Below are positions 54,762 to 63,791 of a DNA stretch of 64,000 bases, one piece after another. The position numbers and the translations under genes were made by a program. Source of the stretch: Halorubrum sp. F4 (lineage in GTDB: Archaea; Halobacteriota; Halobacteria; Halobacteriales; Haloferacaceae); assembly GCF_027257195.1 (NCBI RefSeq), contig NZ_JAPDFS010000002.1:208344-272343 (forward strand). Reading direction: 5' to 3'. The number at the start of each line of letters is the position of its first letter. Positions within the stretch are counted from its first letter, which is position 1. The notes beneath the pieces were generated by a model. It did not search any database. It had not been told where the DNA came from and saw only the letters and a program-made list of their open reading frames with translations.

Positions 54762-55289
54762 GTGATCGATTTCGACCCGGCTCCCGAATCCGATGGTGAA
54801 CGGCCGCGGTGGCAGGAGGGAACTGACACGTTCGATCGGATATACGACGTCGTTCTCGGCGTCTCGTCGCCGACCGCGTATACCGACATCGCTGACCTCG
54901 CGGGGTGCTCGCCGAACGCGGCGAAGAAGCATCTCGACCGTTTGGCGGAGATGGGCGTCGTCCGTGCGGATCACGACGGTCGTCCCGCGAGGTACGAACG
55001 GAACGCGGGATATCTCGAATGGCAAGAGGCGAGCCGGATCGCCGCCGACCTCTCCGTCGAGGAGATCGTCGACCGTGTCGCGGACCTCGAGGAGCGTCGA
55101 TCCGAATACGAGGCACGGTTCGGAACCACGGATCCGGCCACAGTCTCCGTGTTCGAGACTGCCGACCACGGGACGATCCACGACCGAATGAACGCGGTCA
55201 GCGAGTGGCGGGGGGTGATCCGCGATATCCGGCTCTACGAGTTCGCCCGCCGGCTCTCACAGAACGACGGCCATCTGATACCAGCCTAA
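54762..55289 (+). CDS. HTH DNA-binding protein, first gene of a TA-like pair (possibly DUF7342)
   Basis: 175 aa, GTG start. HTH at about 25-75 (TDIADLAGCSPNAAKKHLDR, then LAEMGVVRADHDGRPARYER as wing). The rest is an alpha-helical domain (EEIVDRVADLEERRSEYEAR) that could dimerise or hold the partner protein. The next gene starts on the A of this stop codon (TAATG), so the two are cotranslated. By analogy with TumA it is the probable antitoxin; direct evidence is lacking. Confidence 0.75.
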   Translation: MIDFDPAPESDGERPRWQEGTDTFDRIYDVVLGVSSPTAYTDIADLAGCSPNAAKKHLDRLAEMGVVRADHDGRPARYERNAGYLEWQEASRIAADLSVEEIVDRVADLEERRSEYEARFGTTDPATVSVFETADHGTIHDRMNAVSEWRGVIRDIRLYEFARRLSQNDGHLIPA

Positions 55290-55729
55290 TGGGTCCACCA
55301 TCGGAGGATCCGACGGCCGATTCGACCGGCCCGCCGGACCGACAGACGTTGCGCCTCCTGGAACGACGGTTGGCGTCCGACCCGCTCGTCGCGGAGACGC
55401 TGTTCGAGCCGGACCCGTACGAACCACGGCTCCTCCGGACGAGGATCGACGATGAACGATATCCCGATCCGGCGACTGCGGCCCGGATCGACGTCCGATG
55501 GTTCACGACGGACGACTTCTCGATACACTATCTCGAGGATCGGGCCGACGAAGGCCACTGGGAGTGTCGCTGGGATCGACACCCGAACACGCACAACGCT
55601 CGGGTACACTTTCACGAGCCACCGACGGGCGCTGCGGTCACGGATCTCGAACTCTCCTCGATCCACCCGCTCGAAGTCTACTCGACGGTGGTTACCGCGA
55701 TCGAGCAGCGGATCCAGGACCTCTGGTGA
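55289..55729 (+). CDS. TumE-like protein, partner of the HTH gene
   Basis: 146 aa. After a 65-residue lead the domain reads DFSIHYLED (76-84), then RWDRHPNTHN (94-103), HFHEPP (107-112) and LELSSIHPLEVYSTVVTAIE (120-139). The order R-(Y/W)-D-x2-P...H-x-H-x-P-P, then a Leu-Glu strand and a long helix, matches the TumE-like protein at 13400-13708 closely. That similarity suggests a divergent TumE-type toxin. Its start overlaps the HTH stop by one base. Activity unproven. Confidence 0.68.
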   Translation: MGPPSEDPTADSTGPPDRQTLRLLERRLASDPLVAETLFEPDPYEPRLLRTRIDDERYPDPATAARIDVRWFTTDDFSIHYLEDRADEGHWECRWDRHPNTHNARVHFHEPPTGAAVTDLELSSIHPLEVYSTVVTAIEQRIQDLW

Positions 55730-55770
55730 GTTCTCGGGACGGTCCGATATCGAGCGTTCGGTGAGCGGTC

Positions 55771-56784
55771 TCAGTCGACTCGGACGACCTGCTTCCCGAC
55801 GTTGTCCCCCGAGAAGAGCCCGAGGAACGCGTCCGGCGCGTTCTCCAGCCCCTCGACGACGGTCTCTCGATGCTCGATCTCGCCGTCGGCGACCCACTTC
55901 GAGAGCCGGTCCGCCGCCTCGTCGAACCGGGTCGCGTAGTCGCTCACCAGCAGTCCCTGAACCCTCGCACGCGCGGCGATGAGAAGCGGGAGCTTCCGCG
56001 GCCCGGTGGGCGTCTCCTCGTCGTTGTAGTGGGCGATCTGCCCGCAGACGGCGACCCGTGCGTCGAGGTTCAGGTCTCGGAACACCGCGTCAGTGATCGG
56101 GCCGCCGACGTTGTCGAAGTAGACGTCGACCCCGTCCGGGGCGGCCTCGGCGAGCGCCGCGCCGTAGTCGTCCGCGGTCCGGTAGTTGATCGCGGCGTCG
56201 AAGCCGAGGCCCGCCGTGAGCCACTCGGTCTTCTCGTCGGTGCCCGCGAAGCCGACGACGCGACAGCCGTTCAGCTTCGCGATCTGGCCCACGACGGACC
56301 CGACCGCGCCGGCCGCTCCGGAGACGACGACCGTGTCGCCCGGCTTCGGCTCGCCGACCTCGAGCAGGCCGAAGTACGCCGTCCGACCGGGCATCCCCAG
56401 GACGCCGAGGTACGCGGGCGGGTCGGCCACGGCCGGGTCGACGGGTGCGACGTCGTCGGCGTCGAGGACCGCGTGGTCGGCCCACGTCCCGTTTCCAACC
56501 ACGAGGTCGCCGGGTTCGTACCGGTCGTCGGCGCTCTCGACCACCTCGCCGACGACGCCACCCTGCAGCGCGTCGCCGACCGCCCACGGCTCCGCGTACG
56601 ACTCGGCGTCCCGCATCCGCCCGCGCATGTACGGGTCGACGGAGAGGTAGCGGACGCGGACGAGCAGTTCGCCGGCGTCGGGACTCGGGCGGTCTCGCTC
56701 CCGGAAGTCGAAACAGTCGAGGTCCGGTTCGCCGCGGGGCCGCTCGGCCAGGATCCACTCGCGCGTGGTGTCGGTATCGGTCAC
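55771..56784 (-). CDS. NADP-dependent oxidoreductase, CurA/leukotriene-B4 reductase type (MDR)
   Basis: 337 aa. LSVDPYMRGRM near the start, the Rossmann segment VVVSGAAGAVGSVVGQIAKL, and YFDNVGGPITDAV are typical of 2-alkenal/curcumin reductases, which lack zinc. It should reduce alpha,beta-unsaturated carbonyls with NADPH. Convergent with the HTH/TumE-like pair. Confidence 0.9.
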   Translation of the reverse strand: MTDTDTTREWILAERPRGEPDLDCFDFRERDRPSPDAGELLVRVRYLSVDPYMRGRMRDAESYAEPWAVGDALQGGVVGEVVESADDRYEPGDLVVGNGTWADHAVLDADDVAPVDPAVADPPAYLGVLGMPGRTAYFGLLEVGEPKPGDTVVVSGAAGAVGSVVGQIAKLNGCRVVGFAGTDEKTEWLTAGLGFDAAINYRTADDYGAALAEAAPDGVDVYFDNVGGPITDAVFRDLNLDARVAVCGQIAHYNDEETPTGPRKLPLLIAARARVQGLLVSDYATRFDEAADRLSKWVADGEIEHRETVVEGLENAPDAFLGLFSGDNVGKQVVRVD

Positions 56785-56898
56785 GTCCTCCCTTCTCGCC
56801 TGCGAGCCAATAGCCTTCTGACGGCGGCGGTCGGAGGACGGCGGTCGGCCGCCGTCCCCTCGGTCGGTCCTCCCCTCAGTCGTCGCCGACGTGGCCTC

Positions 56899-57420
56899 TC
56901 ACTCTTCGGCGTCGCCGACGGGTCGAGCGACCATCTCGCCCCAGGACTCGAAGCCGTGCCGGTCGTAGAAGCCCCGTGCGCGCTCGTTCTTCGGGTCGAC
57001 GTCGAGCACGATCCGGTCGAGCGGGAGGTCCTGGTCGACAGCGAGGTCGAGCGCGGCGTTCATGAGGTCGTCGGCGACGCCGGTGCCACGGTAGTCGGGC
57101 GCGAGGTAGAGCTCGTTGATCACGGCGGCGTCCCAGACGAACGCCAGCCGCTCGGGCAGACAGAAGACGTAGCCGACGATCGAAGTACTATCCGCGGTTT
57201 CGTCCACCGCGACGGTCACACAGCGCGGCTCGTCGGCGACGCAGCGGTCGACCCACGCGAGCCACTTCTCGCGGTAGTCGTCGGTGAGTTTGCCCGCGTA
57301 TGCCGTCGCCTTCGCTTCGCCGCCGGTGTTCTCGCCGAGCCCGCGCTCGAAGGCGACCTTCAGATCGTAAAGTGCCTCGGCATCGGTCGAGGCGTCGTAG
57401 GGACGGAGCTCGACGCTCAC
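56899..57420 (-). CDS. GNAT-family N-acetyltransferase
   Basis: 173 aa. The acetyl-CoA loop LAPDYRGTGVADDLMNAAL and the DPKNERARGFYDRHGF tail are diagnostic. Substrate unknown. The GTG start overlaps the end of the TIGR00300 gene (GTGA), so the two are translationally coupled and may share a substrate pathway. Confidence 0.87.
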   Translation of the reverse strand: MSVELRPYDASTDAEALYDLKVAFERGLGENTGGEAKATAYAGKLTDDYREKWLAWVDRCVADEPRCVTVAVDETADSTSIVGYVFCLPERLAFVWDAAVINELYLAPDYRGTGVADDLMNAALDLAVDQDLPLDRIVLDVDPKNERARGFYDRHGFESWGEMVARPVGDAEE

Positions 57421-58688
57421 GCGTTCTCACCCGCCTCCGCGACCGCCTCGGCGTCCTCGTCGAGCACGAACTCCGCGAGGGTGGGCACGAACGTGCCGAT
57501 GTCGGTGACCATGCCGACCGCCTGCGCGGAGCCGCGGTCGAGCAGCTGCGTGACGGTGGCGGGGTTGATGTCGACACAGACCGTCTTCGTCGTCGAGGGG
57601 AGACAGTTCCCGACCGCGACCGAGTGGAGGAGGGTCGCGAGCATGAGCACGATGTCGGCGTCGTGGGCCTGATCGCGGATCGCGTCCTGCGCCTCGACCG
57701 CGTCCGTGATCGTGTCGGGGAGCGGGCCGTCGTCGCGGATCGACCCCGCGAGCACGGTGTCGACGTCGTTCTCGACGCACTGGTACATCACGCCCTCGGA
57801 GACGATCCCGTCCTCGACGGCGGCCTCGATCCCGCCGGCGCGGATGATCTCCGAGATGGTCCAGATGTGGTGTTTGTGCCCCTTCCGCGGGTGTTCGAGC
57901 GTCTCGACGTCCATCCCGAGCGAGGTGCCGTACAGCGATCGTTCCAGGTCGTGGGTGGCGAAGCCGTTGCCCGCCGACAGGGAGTCGACGTAGCCGGCCT
58001 CGACGAGTTCCGCGAGCGCGTCGCCCGCGCCCGAGTGGACGACCGCGGGGCCGGCGACGACCATCACGTTGCCGCCCGCCTCCTTCACCTCGCGCAGCTC
58101 CGCGGCGACCTCGCGGATCGTCGACTCGGAGGGACGCTCGGAGGAGACGCCGCCCTGCATGAACCCGAACGCGCCGCCGGATCCGCGTGGGCGCTCCGGC
58201 GGGTTCACGCGGATCCCCGACTCGTCGGTCGCGACGAGGTCGCCCTCCTCGACGGCGTTGAGGACCTTCGTGTACGCCCGCGGCTCACCGTCCGGACCGT
58301 TCGGATCGACGATCAGCGCGCAGTCCATCTCGATCCGCTCGACGTCGATCCATTCGCCGTCGTATCGCACCTCGGTCGGGTGGTTCGTCGTCGAGTAGAA
58401 GTCCGGGGGGACGACCTTGTCGTCGGGGGCGGCGACGAGCGCCACGTCGGAGGGGTCCTCCAACACCGCGCCGTTCTGGTGCAGTTCGTGGAGGATCGCC
58501 CGGAGCGTCTCCTCGTCGTCCGCGGAGACGCGCATTCGGCAGTACGACTCGGCCTCCTCGTGGGTCCCCACGTCGAACTGCTCGACGTCGAAGGAGCCGT
58601 CCAGGTCCATCACCGCGCCGAAACAGCGCTGCATCGTCCCGCTGTCGATGATGTGGCCCTCGATCTCGACGGTTCGCGAGTGGCTCAT
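57417..58688 (-). CDS. TIGR00300-family protein, archaeal ornithine cyclodeaminase-like
   Basis: 423 aa. GHIIDSGTMQRCFGAVMDLD start (LOR/SDH-bifunctional-region), VNPPERPRGSGGAFGFMQGG, HPRKGHKHHIWTISEII and VCVDINPATVTQLLDRGS are the family's conserved segments. A methanogen member is reported as an ornithine cyclodeaminase making proline; this protein is assigned by family only. A GNAT gene follows with overlap. Confidence 0.88.
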   Translation of the reverse strand: MSHSRTVEIEGHIIDSGTMQRCFGAVMDLDGSFDVEQFDVGTHEEAESYCRMRVSADDEETLRAILHELHQNGAVLEDPSDVALVAAPDDKVVPPDFYSTTNHPTEVRYDGEWIDVERIEMDCALIVDPNGPDGEPRAYTKVLNAVEEGDLVATDESGIRVNPPERPRGSGGAFGFMQGGVSSERPSESTIREVAAELREVKEAGGNVMVVAGPAVVHSGAGDALAELVEAGYVDSLSAGNGFATHDLERSLYGTSLGMDVETLEHPRKGHKHHIWTISEIIRAGGIEAAVEDGIVSEGVMYQCVENDVDTVLAGSIRDDGPLPDTITDAVEAQDAIRDQAHDADIVLMLATLLHSVAVGNCLPSTTKTVCVDINPATVTQLLDRGSAQAVGMVTDIGTFVPTLAEFVLDEDAEAVAEAGENA

Positions 58689-58760
58689 ACTCCACCGTGT
58701 TCCCCCGCGGAGAAACCCGTTTCCCCTGCGGCCGACGTTGCTGTCGGCGACCTCGATCGG

Positions 58761-60593
58761 TCAGATCAGCCCGAGCGCCGAGAGGATCTGGTTGCCGAAC
58801 ACCATCGACACCAGCCCGAAGAGCATGACCAACCCGGAGGAGACCGTGATCGTCCGGACGGCCGCGTGTCGGTCACCGATCGGGAGCCGGCTCACGACCG
58901 CCTCGGCGACCATCCGGAGGATCCGACCGCCGTCGAGCGGGAACGCGGGCAGACAGTTGAACAGCGCGAGCTGGATGTTGATCCAGCCGGTCCAGAAGAG
59001 CAGGTTCGCCAGCAGGAACGCGCCGCCGCCGAGGAACGCGAGCCCGCCCTCGAGGACGTAGAAGTTGGTGATACCGCCGGCGAACCCGGCGAAGTTGAAC
59101 GGCAGCCCGAACAGGCTGCCGAGCGGGAGGATCAGCGTCACGAAGACGAGCCCGAGCGCGGAGTCCGCGAGCCCGCCGATCGGAACCCCGTCGAGCGCAC
59201 CCTCGCCGCCGTCGCCCCCGAGCAGCTCGAGGTACGCGCCGGCCGGGTACTCGGAGACGCCGACGTCGTCGAGCGCGAGCCCGCTCGTGCCCGGGAAGAC
59301 GCTCACGCCGATGAACCCGCCCTCGCGGTTCGGGTGCGGATCGAGCTCCACGTCGTAGCTGACGCGCTCGTCGGCGGCGGTGTACGCGACCACCTCGACG
59401 GTCGTTCCGGGCTCGCGCTCCTGGAGCGTGGCCGCCAACGCCTCGTCGTCACGGATCCGGTCGCCGTCGATCTCCACGATCGTGAGCGGCTCGCCGACCG
59501 CCGCGCCCGCGTCGTGGATCGGGCCGTCCTCCTGAACGCCGACGATGTACGCGCCGACCGGCACCTCGCGTTCGGCGACGTTCGCGCCGTCAACTCCCTC
59601 GAGCGCCACGGTCGCCCGCTCGTCGTCGCCGACGGCGGCGAGGAACTCGCCCTCGGTCCGCACCGGCTCGCCGTTCACCGCGGTGACGACGAACGGCTCC
59701 TCTCTCACCGTGACGCCGAAGGGATTCCCGCCCGCCGAGCCGACCGCCTGAAGCTCCCGTTCGACGGTGACCTGGCGTTCCTCGTCGCCGTCGTCGACGA
59801 CCATCGGGACGTCCGCGCCGGCGTCCGCGAGCGCGGCGTCGAACGCCGCGGCGTCCGCGACCGGCTCGCCGGCGACCTCGACGATCCGGTCGCCCTGCGC
59901 GAGGCCCGCGTCGGCCGCGGGCGACCCCGGATTCACCTCGCCGACCGCGTATCCGGGCGCGACGCCCATCGCGCCCACGACGGGGCCGAAGAGCAGCGCG
60001 AAGACGACGGCCGTGAGGACCACGTTCGCGGTGACGCCGGCGGCGAACATGCGCGCTCGAGCGCCGCGGGAGGCCTCCCGGGTCGCCTCCTCGTCCGGCT
60101 CGACGAACGCGCCGACCGGCAGGACCGCGAGGAAGACCAGTCCCATCGAGTCGATGTCGATGTCCTCGACCCGGCAGAGCAGGCCGTGTGCACCCTCGTG
60201 GACCACCATCGCGATCGCGAGCCCGCCGACGATCTCGGGCGCGACGGAGAGCGGGAGGAACTCGTTGACGCCGGGGATGATGAGGAAGTTCTGCGGCTGC
60301 TGGATCGCGGAGGGTTGCGTGGCCGAGAGCGCGGAGAGTCCCGAGGAGACGATGAGGACGAACGAGCCGACCATCGCGACGAGCGCGCCGCCGAGCCCGA
60401 GGTTCGCGACCGCGCGCCAGAACCGCCGCGGTCCGGCGAGCCGTTCGAGGAACGCCCGCCCGCGACGGGTGTGGAGGGTCGTGAGCGGGCCGGAGATCCG
60501 CACGGAGTCCGGGAGGATCCCCTGGTTCCGGAGCCACGTCATGGCCGCCGTGTACGCGAGGATCCCCGTCAGGACCCACAGCACCGTGTTCAT
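58761..60593 (-). CDS. Site-2 protease (M50) with PDZ domains
   Basis: 610 aa. The zinc site is HEGAH (132-136; H132, E133, H136) in a membrane helix; the third ligand is the Asp in CLPAFPLDGGR near residue 555. Between them are about three PDZ domains (YAVGEVNPGSPAADAGLAQG and later copies). At least six membrane helices. It cleaves membrane-bound regulators inside the bilayer. The ATG at 60593 (MNTVLWVLTGI) fits; the upstream in-frame extension is rejected. Confidence 0.94.
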   Translation of the reverse strand: MNTVLWVLTGILAYTAAMTWLRNQGILPDSVRISGPLTTLHTRRGRAFLERLAGPRRFWRAVANLGLGGALVAMVGSFVLIVSSGLSALSATQPSAIQQPQNFLIIPGVNEFLPLSVAPEIVGGLAIAMVVHEGAHGLLCRVEDIDIDSMGLVFLAVLPVGAFVEPDEEATREASRGARARMFAAGVTANVVLTAVVFALLFGPVVGAMGVAPGYAVGEVNPGSPAADAGLAQGDRIVEVAGEPVADAAAFDAALADAGADVPMVVDDGDEERQVTVERELQAVGSAGGNPFGVTVREEPFVVTAVNGEPVRTEGEFLAAVGDDERATVALEGVDGANVAEREVPVGAYIVGVQEDGPIHDAGAAVGEPLTIVEIDGDRIRDDEALAATLQEREPGTTVEVVAYTAADERVSYDVELDPHPNREGGFIGVSVFPGTSGLALDDVGVSEYPAGAYLELLGGDGGEGALDGVPIGGLADSALGLVFVTLILPLGSLFGLPFNFAGFAGGITNFYVLEGGLAFLGGGAFLLANLLFWTGWINIQLALFNCLPAFPLDGGRILRMVAEAVVSRLPIGDRHAAVRTITVSSGLVMLFGLVSMVFGNQILSALGLI

Positions 60594-60731
60594 GTCGAAG
60601 CCGTCAGGGTCGCCCGGGTGTAAGGCGTTCGGTTCGGGGAACCGGGACCGATCCCCGTCGAGTCGTGCCGACCCGTTCCGATTCGAACCGCGAACTAAAA
60701 CCCCAAGTACCCCCCCGTTCAACGTCCGGCC

Positions 60732-60971
60732 ATGATCGCGCTCATCGGCTTCGTCTCTCGGCTGGTCGGCGACGTCGGCCGGTTCGTGGACATCTTCGCG
60801 AACGACCTGATCCTCGGCGCGGGCGACCCGCTCTCGGCGGTCCTCGTCGTCGTCGGACAGCTGTTGATCGTCGCCTCCGTCGCCGTGCTCGGCTACGTGG
60901 CGGTCGGCGCGCTCCTCGGCGAGATCGGCGTGAAGCTCCCCTCGCTCGGCGGTCGCGGTCGAAGCGAGTAG
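60732..60971 (+). CDS. Small membrane protein, uncharacterised
   Basis: 79 aa. An amphipathic lead (MIALIGFVSRLVGDVGRFVD) and one or two hydrophobic helices (about 35-62; LVVVGQLLIVASVAVLGYV), with a short basic tail. No family recognised. It is divergent from the M50 gene. Confidence 0.68.
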   Translation: MIALIGFVSRLVGDVGRFVDIFANDLILGAGDPLSAVLVVVGQLLIVASVAVLGYVAVGALLGEIGVKLPSLGGRGRSE

Positions 60972-61005
60972 CGCTCCCGATTCCGGGTCGGTTCGGCCGG
61001 GAAGG

Positions 61006-61928
61006 TCAGGCGACGACCTCCAACTCGATAGGATCGATCGAGACCGTCCCGCCCGGCGCGACCGTCACTCGGTGGTTCCGTGGGACCTCCCGCCAGACGC
61101 GATCGTCCTCGAACAGCGCTTCGCTCGCGACGATGGTCGCGGCGGTTCCCTCGGGATCCGGCGTCGAGCAGAACTCGCCACCGGACTCGAACGAGCCCGC
61201 CTCGCCGACGTAGAGGCTCTGCGCTGCGGTTCCCGGAGTGGCGTAGCGGGTCGCGACGATCGACTCCCCGTCGGTGAGACAGAAGGTCGCCTGCGTCCCC
61301 GCCTCCTCGTCGATCTCGGCTCGAAGCGTCTCCAGCCGTTCGAGTGCGCCGTGAACCGCGTCCGCGAGGTCGTCGAGGGACGGCTCCACCACGTCACGGC
61401 CGAGTTCGTCCTGTATCACCGCGAACGCGTGTTCGCTGTCGGTCGAGCCGTGGATCCCGAAGTAGAACTCGTCGTCGAGCGACTCGCGGACGCGACGGAT
61501 TACCTCGCGGTGGGCACCGAGCGTCCCGTTGTGCATGAACAGCAGCCGTCGTCGACCACGCTCGACCGGGTCGAGGTCGGCGTCACGCTCGTGGAGCCCG
61601 CTGCCGCCGGTGAAGGGGTGGCAGTTCAGCTGTTGGACCGAGAGGCCGGGGCTGGCCGCCCGGACGTGCGCGAAGTACAGCGAGGTCTCGATCAGCGGGC
61701 TCACGTGTCGCATGTTGTCGTCGTTCCAGGCGGGACGCACCCGCTTGTGGAGCGCCGGCTCCGGGGAGCGCTCGCGGTCGTACCACCCGACGCCCCAGCC
61801 GTCGCCGTTGAGCGGCTCGCGGCGCGCTCCTCGGCGTGCATCGACTGGTCGATGATCGAGTGATCCGGTCTGTACAGCAGTTCGTCGAGCTCCATCGGCG
61901 GGCCGTGATACGCCACGAAGCGGCACAT
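61006..61928 (-). pseudogene. Class II glutamine amidotransferase (YafJ-like), frameshifted near its N-terminus
   Basis: The start MCRFVAYHGPPMELDELLYR carries Cys2, the N-terminal nucleophile of class II amidotransferases, but this frame stops making sense after HSIIDQSMHAEER. The rest (REPLNGDGWGVGWYDRERSP through YFAHVRAASPG, QLNCHPF, FMHNGTL and the C-terminal strands) is in another frame. The switch maps to about 61821-61830 in a GCGCGC-type run, a net +2 or -1 shift. Everything else looks intact (about 307 aa if repaired), so either a recent inactivation or a sequencing error is possible. Confidence 0.85.
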
Positions 61929-62029
61929 ACGCCCCCACAACGGTTCAAACGAGTTAACTTTGTGTCACGTCACCACGTATCGCGATGTCCGATGACGCGG
62001 ATGGCTCGCGTTTCACGGGGGCGGTCGGT

Positions 62030-63013
62030 TCAGAAGAGCCCGTCGACGGCCTCGGCCGCGAGGTCGACGCCGGCCTCGAGGTCCGGCCCGAGCGGCGATC
62101 CGACGACGAGCCCGTCGGCGTGCTCCGCGACGGCGGCCGCGCGCTCGTGGACGGTTTCGGGAGTCCCCGCCATACAGAACGCGTCGATCATCGCGGGCGT
62201 CACCAGGTCGAAGGCGGCGGAGAAGTCACCGGCGGAGACGCGCTCGCCGATGGCGGCGGCGGCGTCGGCGTCGATCCCGTGTCGGTCGAGCACCGGCGGG
62301 GCCGCGCCGCCGGCGATGAACGCGACCGGCGGGCGGGCCGCCTCCCGGGCGGCGGTCTCGTCCTCGGCGACCGACACCGCGGCGTAGGCGACCAGATCGA
62401 AGTCGCCGCGACGGTCGGGCCGGTCGTCGATCCCGTCGTCGACCTGCTCGCGGGCCCACGCGAGGTCCTTCGGGTGCGAGCCGTTGAACAGCAGTCCGTC
62501 GGCGTGCTTCGCCGCCATTCGACACATGTGGGGCCCCTCGCCGCCGACGTGGACGGGGATCGACGCCCCCTGCGGGGGCTCGTAGTTGAGCCCCGCCCCG
62601 CTGGCGTCGAAGGTCCCGTCGTGGTCAACGCGCTCGCCGGCCCAGAGCTTCCGGGCGGTCTTGAACGCCTCCAGCACGGGCCGGAGCCCGCGCTCGTCCG
62701 CGAGCCCGAGGTTCCGCAGCGTCGAGGGGTCGCCCGGGCCGATCCCGAAGACGGCGCGTCCCTCCGACAGCTCGTCGAGGGTGGCGGCCCGCGAGGCGAG
62801 CGTGACCGGGTGGGTCTCGTAGGGGTTGGCGACGCCGGGGCCGAGCCGGACCGACTCGGTCGCGGTCGCGAGCTGTGAGAGGACCGCCCAAGGGTCGCGG
62901 TTGTTGTAGTGACACGTCGAGTAGACGGCGTCGTAGCCGGCGGCCTCGGCGCGGACGCCGAGGTCGACGACGCGGTGCGGGTCGTGTTCGGGGGTGAGTT
63001 CGATTCCGAGCAT
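62030..63013 (-). CDS. mer: Mer-like F420-dependent oxidoreductase (luciferase-like family)
   Basis: 327 aa. MLGIELTPEH start, YNNRDPWAVLSQLATATESV, LGPGVANPYETHPVTLASRA and AVFGIGPGD match 5,10-methylene-H4MPT reductase and its haloarchaeal homologues, F420-binding TIM barrels. In a folate-using haloarchaeon it may reduce methylene-THF or another substrate. The ATG at 63013 gives the typical beginning; an in-frame ATG at 63028 would overlap cofE. It follows cofE by one base. Confidence 0.85.
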   Translation of the reverse strand: MLGIELTPEHDPHRVVDLGVRAEAAGYDAVYSTCHYNNRDPWAVLSQLATATESVRLGPGVANPYETHPVTLASRAATLDELSEGRAVFGIGPGDPSTLRNLGLADERGLRPVLEAFKTARKLWAGERVDHDGTFDASGAGLNYEPPQGASIPVHVGGEGPHMCRMAAKHADGLLFNGSHPKDLAWAREQVDDGIDDRPDRRGDFDLVAYAAVSVAEDETAAREAARPPVAFIAGGAAPPVLDRHGIDADAAAAIGERVSAGDFSAAFDLVTPAMIDAFCMAGTPETVHERAAAVAEHADGLVVGSPLGPDLEAGVDLAAEAVDGLF

Positions 63014-63014
63014 G

Positions 63015-63791
63015 TCAGTGGTCCTCATGTCGTCCGTTGTCCTCGTAGCGCCAGTCGCGTAACGCCTGCCGGACGAAGTCTCCCTCGACCGCGCGGAAGT
63101 GCTCGTCCGACCCGGCGTGGTCGCCGAACGCCCAGTCGCGGACGACGACGACGGGCGTGCCGCCGTCGCCCTCGCCGGCGACGAGGTTCGCCGCGGACGC
63201 GAGCTCGTCGATCACGTTCTGGACGGTGACGCCCATCTCGCGGCCGTCGCGGTCGCGTTCGCCGCGCCAGTCGCGGCTCGCGGGGGTTCCCGCCCAGCCG
63301 ATCGCGACCCCGCGCTGGCCGTGTCGGAACGGCCGGCCGCAGGTGTCGCTGACGACGACGCGGTCGGCCGCGAGTCCCTCGCGGATCCGCGCCGCGCTCT
63401 CGGAGGGGCGTTTCGGGAGCAACAGCAGGTCGCCGTCGGGGACGTTCGACCGGTCGATCCCGGCGTTGACGCCGATGTGGCCGAACCGGGTCGCCGTCAG
63501 GAGGAACGGGGCCTCGGTGATCAGCTCCGTCGACTCCTCGAGGACGGCCTGGGCGAACCGGGGGTCCTTCTCCTCGCCGGCGATCGTCGCGAGCCGGTCC
63601 GCGATCTCGTTCGCGCGTGGGCCCGCCGGGAAGTCCGCGAGGTCGAACGTGCGCCCCTCCGCCTTGGAGACGACGGTGCTGGCGACGACGACGACGTCGT
63701 CCTCGCGGAGGTCGACGCGCTCGTCGATCATCGCCGCGAGGTCGTCTCCTTCCCGGATCTCCGGGAGGTCCGGGACGGCGAACAGCTCCAT
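63015..63791 (-). CDS. cofE: Coenzyme F420-0:L-glutamate ligase
   Basis: 258 aa. VVVASTVVSKAEGRTFDLAD, LLTATRFGHIGVNAGIDRSN and VVVSDTCGRPFRHGQRGVAIG are the CofE signatures. It adds glutamate residues to F420-0 with GTP. Adjacent to the Mer-like gene, which uses F420, so the pair forms a cofactor-plus-user unit. Confidence 0.95.
   Translation of the reverse strand: MELFAVPDLPEIREGDDLAAMIDERVDLREDDVVVVASTVVSKAEGRTFDLADFPAGPRANEIADRLATIAGEEKDPRFAQAVLEESTELITEAPFLLTATRFGHIGVNAGIDRSNVPDGDLLLLPKRPSESAARIREGLAADRVVVSDTCGRPFRHGQRGVAIGWAGTPASRDWRGERDRDGREMGVTVQNVIDELASAANLVAGEGDGGTPVVVVRDWAFGDHAGSDEHFRAVEGDFVRQALRDWRYEDNGRHEDH

Noticed and set aside
57300-60623. Very long plus-strand ORF of 1107 codons
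   Set aside because: It lies antisense to the GNAT, TIGR00300 and M50 genes, all with clear motifs; its sequence is low-complexity Arg/Asp/Val.
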